NCBI GenBank assembly: GCA_013398275.1
Contig: VZSE01009546.1
Coordinates: 1,794,344-1,858,343 of the forward strand
Source of the DNA: Promerops cafer
Lineage: Eukaryota; Chordata; Aves; Passeriformes; Nectariniidae
DNA: 64,000 nucleotides
Direction of reading: 5' to 3'
Shown here: piece by piece, positions 62,701 to 64,000 of the stretch
How positions within the stretch are numbered: the stretch's first letter is position 1
Layout of the letters: the number at the start of each line of letters is the position of its first letter
Program-made: the position numbers and the translations under genes
The notes under the pieces: model-generated
Databases searched by the model: none
What the model saw: only the letters and a program-made list of their open reading frames with translations
Told to the model about the DNA's origin: nothing

Positions 62701-64000
62701 AAAAGTACATTGTCTCCCTATTTGTCTTGTCTTCTAGCAGCATTACAGAAAGCCTTAGAGTTAGAGAACTGTGAGAAGTTCCATGGAAAAGTCACAGATC
62801 AGGTATAGACAGTATGAAAGAAAAGGCGCTATATACTCAGCACAATGCTGAGAAAATTGTGGCACTTCAAGACAAGCATATTAGCATATTCATGCAACAA
62901 CAAACTCCTTCATGCACTTGCAGTATGTTACTGTGTAATTGTGTGGGAGGGTGGGTTAAATAAACCACACTGTATTCAGTCACCACAGAAGTAGCCTTTG
63001 GTCTTCATACTCTGATGCAAAATTCCTCTTAAACACCAACAAATAATTTTGGCCAATAGCATAAATAATTTACTGCAACAGTGTTGACCTTTACATCACA
63101 TCCTGTGCTTATACATAGCCAGCTTTTCAGGAACTCCAGACACAGCATTCTTCTTTCTACAGAGCAGCCAAAAAGCAAAGCAGGGAAGTGAGCAGGGATG
63201 AATTCAGCTCTTAAGATCCCTCATAACCAGTTGTTTGACTTAGTCTACTGTGAAGCTCTCAGTCATATTTATTAGAGCAGTTCATTTTGCTTCAGGACAG
63301 AAGTATGCCACAACGCCTAAAACCAATGTTCGTACTTTAAATATCCAACCAAAAAATGCAGCAGAGGAGACCTCTCACCATATACATTCATAAAAGGAAG
63401 AGCCCTGGCCACAAAACATAATCCATATTACACTTGAACTGCTGGAAACCTGAAAAAACAACCAGATGTTTTAGTTCATGTTCTAGGCCTTCCAACTGTA
63501 TTTAATTCCTGTGTGTTATTGTATAAAATGAGATGTTTAGCTAAAGAATATCTTTTGCAAGAATGGTGTATTGCTTTAGCTTCTCTTGAGATGTGAGGAG
63601 ACCTCTTAAATTTTGAGACCTTAGCATTACTGTCTTGATACTACTCTTAGCAGTCTTAAACATTTAAGTGAGTCAAAAAAAAGAAAAATAAAATAACGGC
63701 CTCAATGCCAAAATACCACTGAAAAAACCTGTATTTCTATTACACTTTTGGCAAGTCTTCTGACCTCCCATTAAGGAAGGTATGTGCAACTCACTGTGCC
63801 AGCTCTGACTGACATACAGTGATAAACCTGGCCCCTGCTTTAGAAGCTCCTCCTGACTAACATGTTGTATAGAACTTACAACTTCTTATCAAATCTGAAC
63901 TAATTAACTAATTACTAGCTGCATGAAGCTTCTTGGCTCTTCATCCACACATCAAAGACCCATAATTAATAAAACCTTCACAGTTCCTAACGGCTTTGCA
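59761..64000. other. AT-rich non-coding DNA to window end
   Basis: No gene is recognisable. ATTTAAATATATATTTAAAT at 61772-61791 is a perfect 20-base palindrome. At 62138-62180 the right arm GGCAAGTT/GAGGCAAG can pair with either of two upstream arms (AACTTGCC at 62138-62145, or CTTGCCTC at 62159-62166). The 62571-62774 + frame (67 codons, acidic start) is unassigned. Confidence 0.55.

Noticed and set aside
1..64000. tRNA, rRNA or snRNA genes and CRISPR arrays
   Set aside because: I saw no tRNA B-box-like GGTTCGANTCC, no rRNA or U-snRNA signature strings, and no regularly spaced repeats while reading both strands.

Overview
The window looks like AT-rich nuclear DNA from a bird, probably a songbird. 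The clearest evidence is a copy of the avian LINE CR1 at 8012-8420 in minus orientation, whose 3' tail opens with the familiar 'tcacagaatcatagaa' string. Two more CR1 pieces lie at 1-85 and about 29301-29365. A GC-rich, solo-LTR-like block of about 1.1 kb at 24945-26049 ends in a form I associate with passerine endogenous retroviruses. There are no operons, no rRNA or tRNA genes that I can recognise, no CRISPR arrays and no bacterial-style coding density.

No protein-coding gene can be named. Most open frames are short, overlap on both strands and look like chance. The window is best read as a gene desert or the inside of very long introns. A few short stretches combine an open frame with convincing splice signals: + strand 166-231, 3649-3736, 35311-35585, 41998-42101 and 49235-49396. 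One minus-strand frame at 41478-41726 has a protein-like composition. They are listed as low-confidence candidate exons or gene fragments. The two at the left edge are phase-compatible with each other, but this does not prove a gene, because pseudo-exons are common in vertebrate introns.

Layout: 0-8 kb, CR1 scrap, candidate exons and AT-rich DNA. 8-10 kb, the good CR1 copy and a 100-bp AAAAT microsatellite with one unresolved base. 10-23 kb, unremarkable AT-rich DNA with possible ancient SINE and L2 relics. 23.7-26.1 kb, an A33 tract, a purine-rich block and the LTR. 26-34 kb, TA repeats, a CR1 scrap and a perfect 19-bp-arm inverted repeat. 34.9-35.6 kb, a GC-elevated block with the longest spliced-looking open frame. 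41-46.4 kb, several dense islands, including a likely conserved regulatory element at 45.66-46.33 kb with an exact DR1 nuclear-receptor site and a POU octamer. 48.8-49.5 kb, a candidate 162-nt exon. 55.5-55.8 kb, a second enhancer-like island with a palindromic double TCF/LEF site. The rest is AT-rich DNA.

I see no gene cluster acting together and no clear new biological system. The most distinctive signals are the perfect hairpin at 31928-31971, the two enhancer-like islands, and the unassigned open frames near 41.5-42.1 kb and 49.3 kb.
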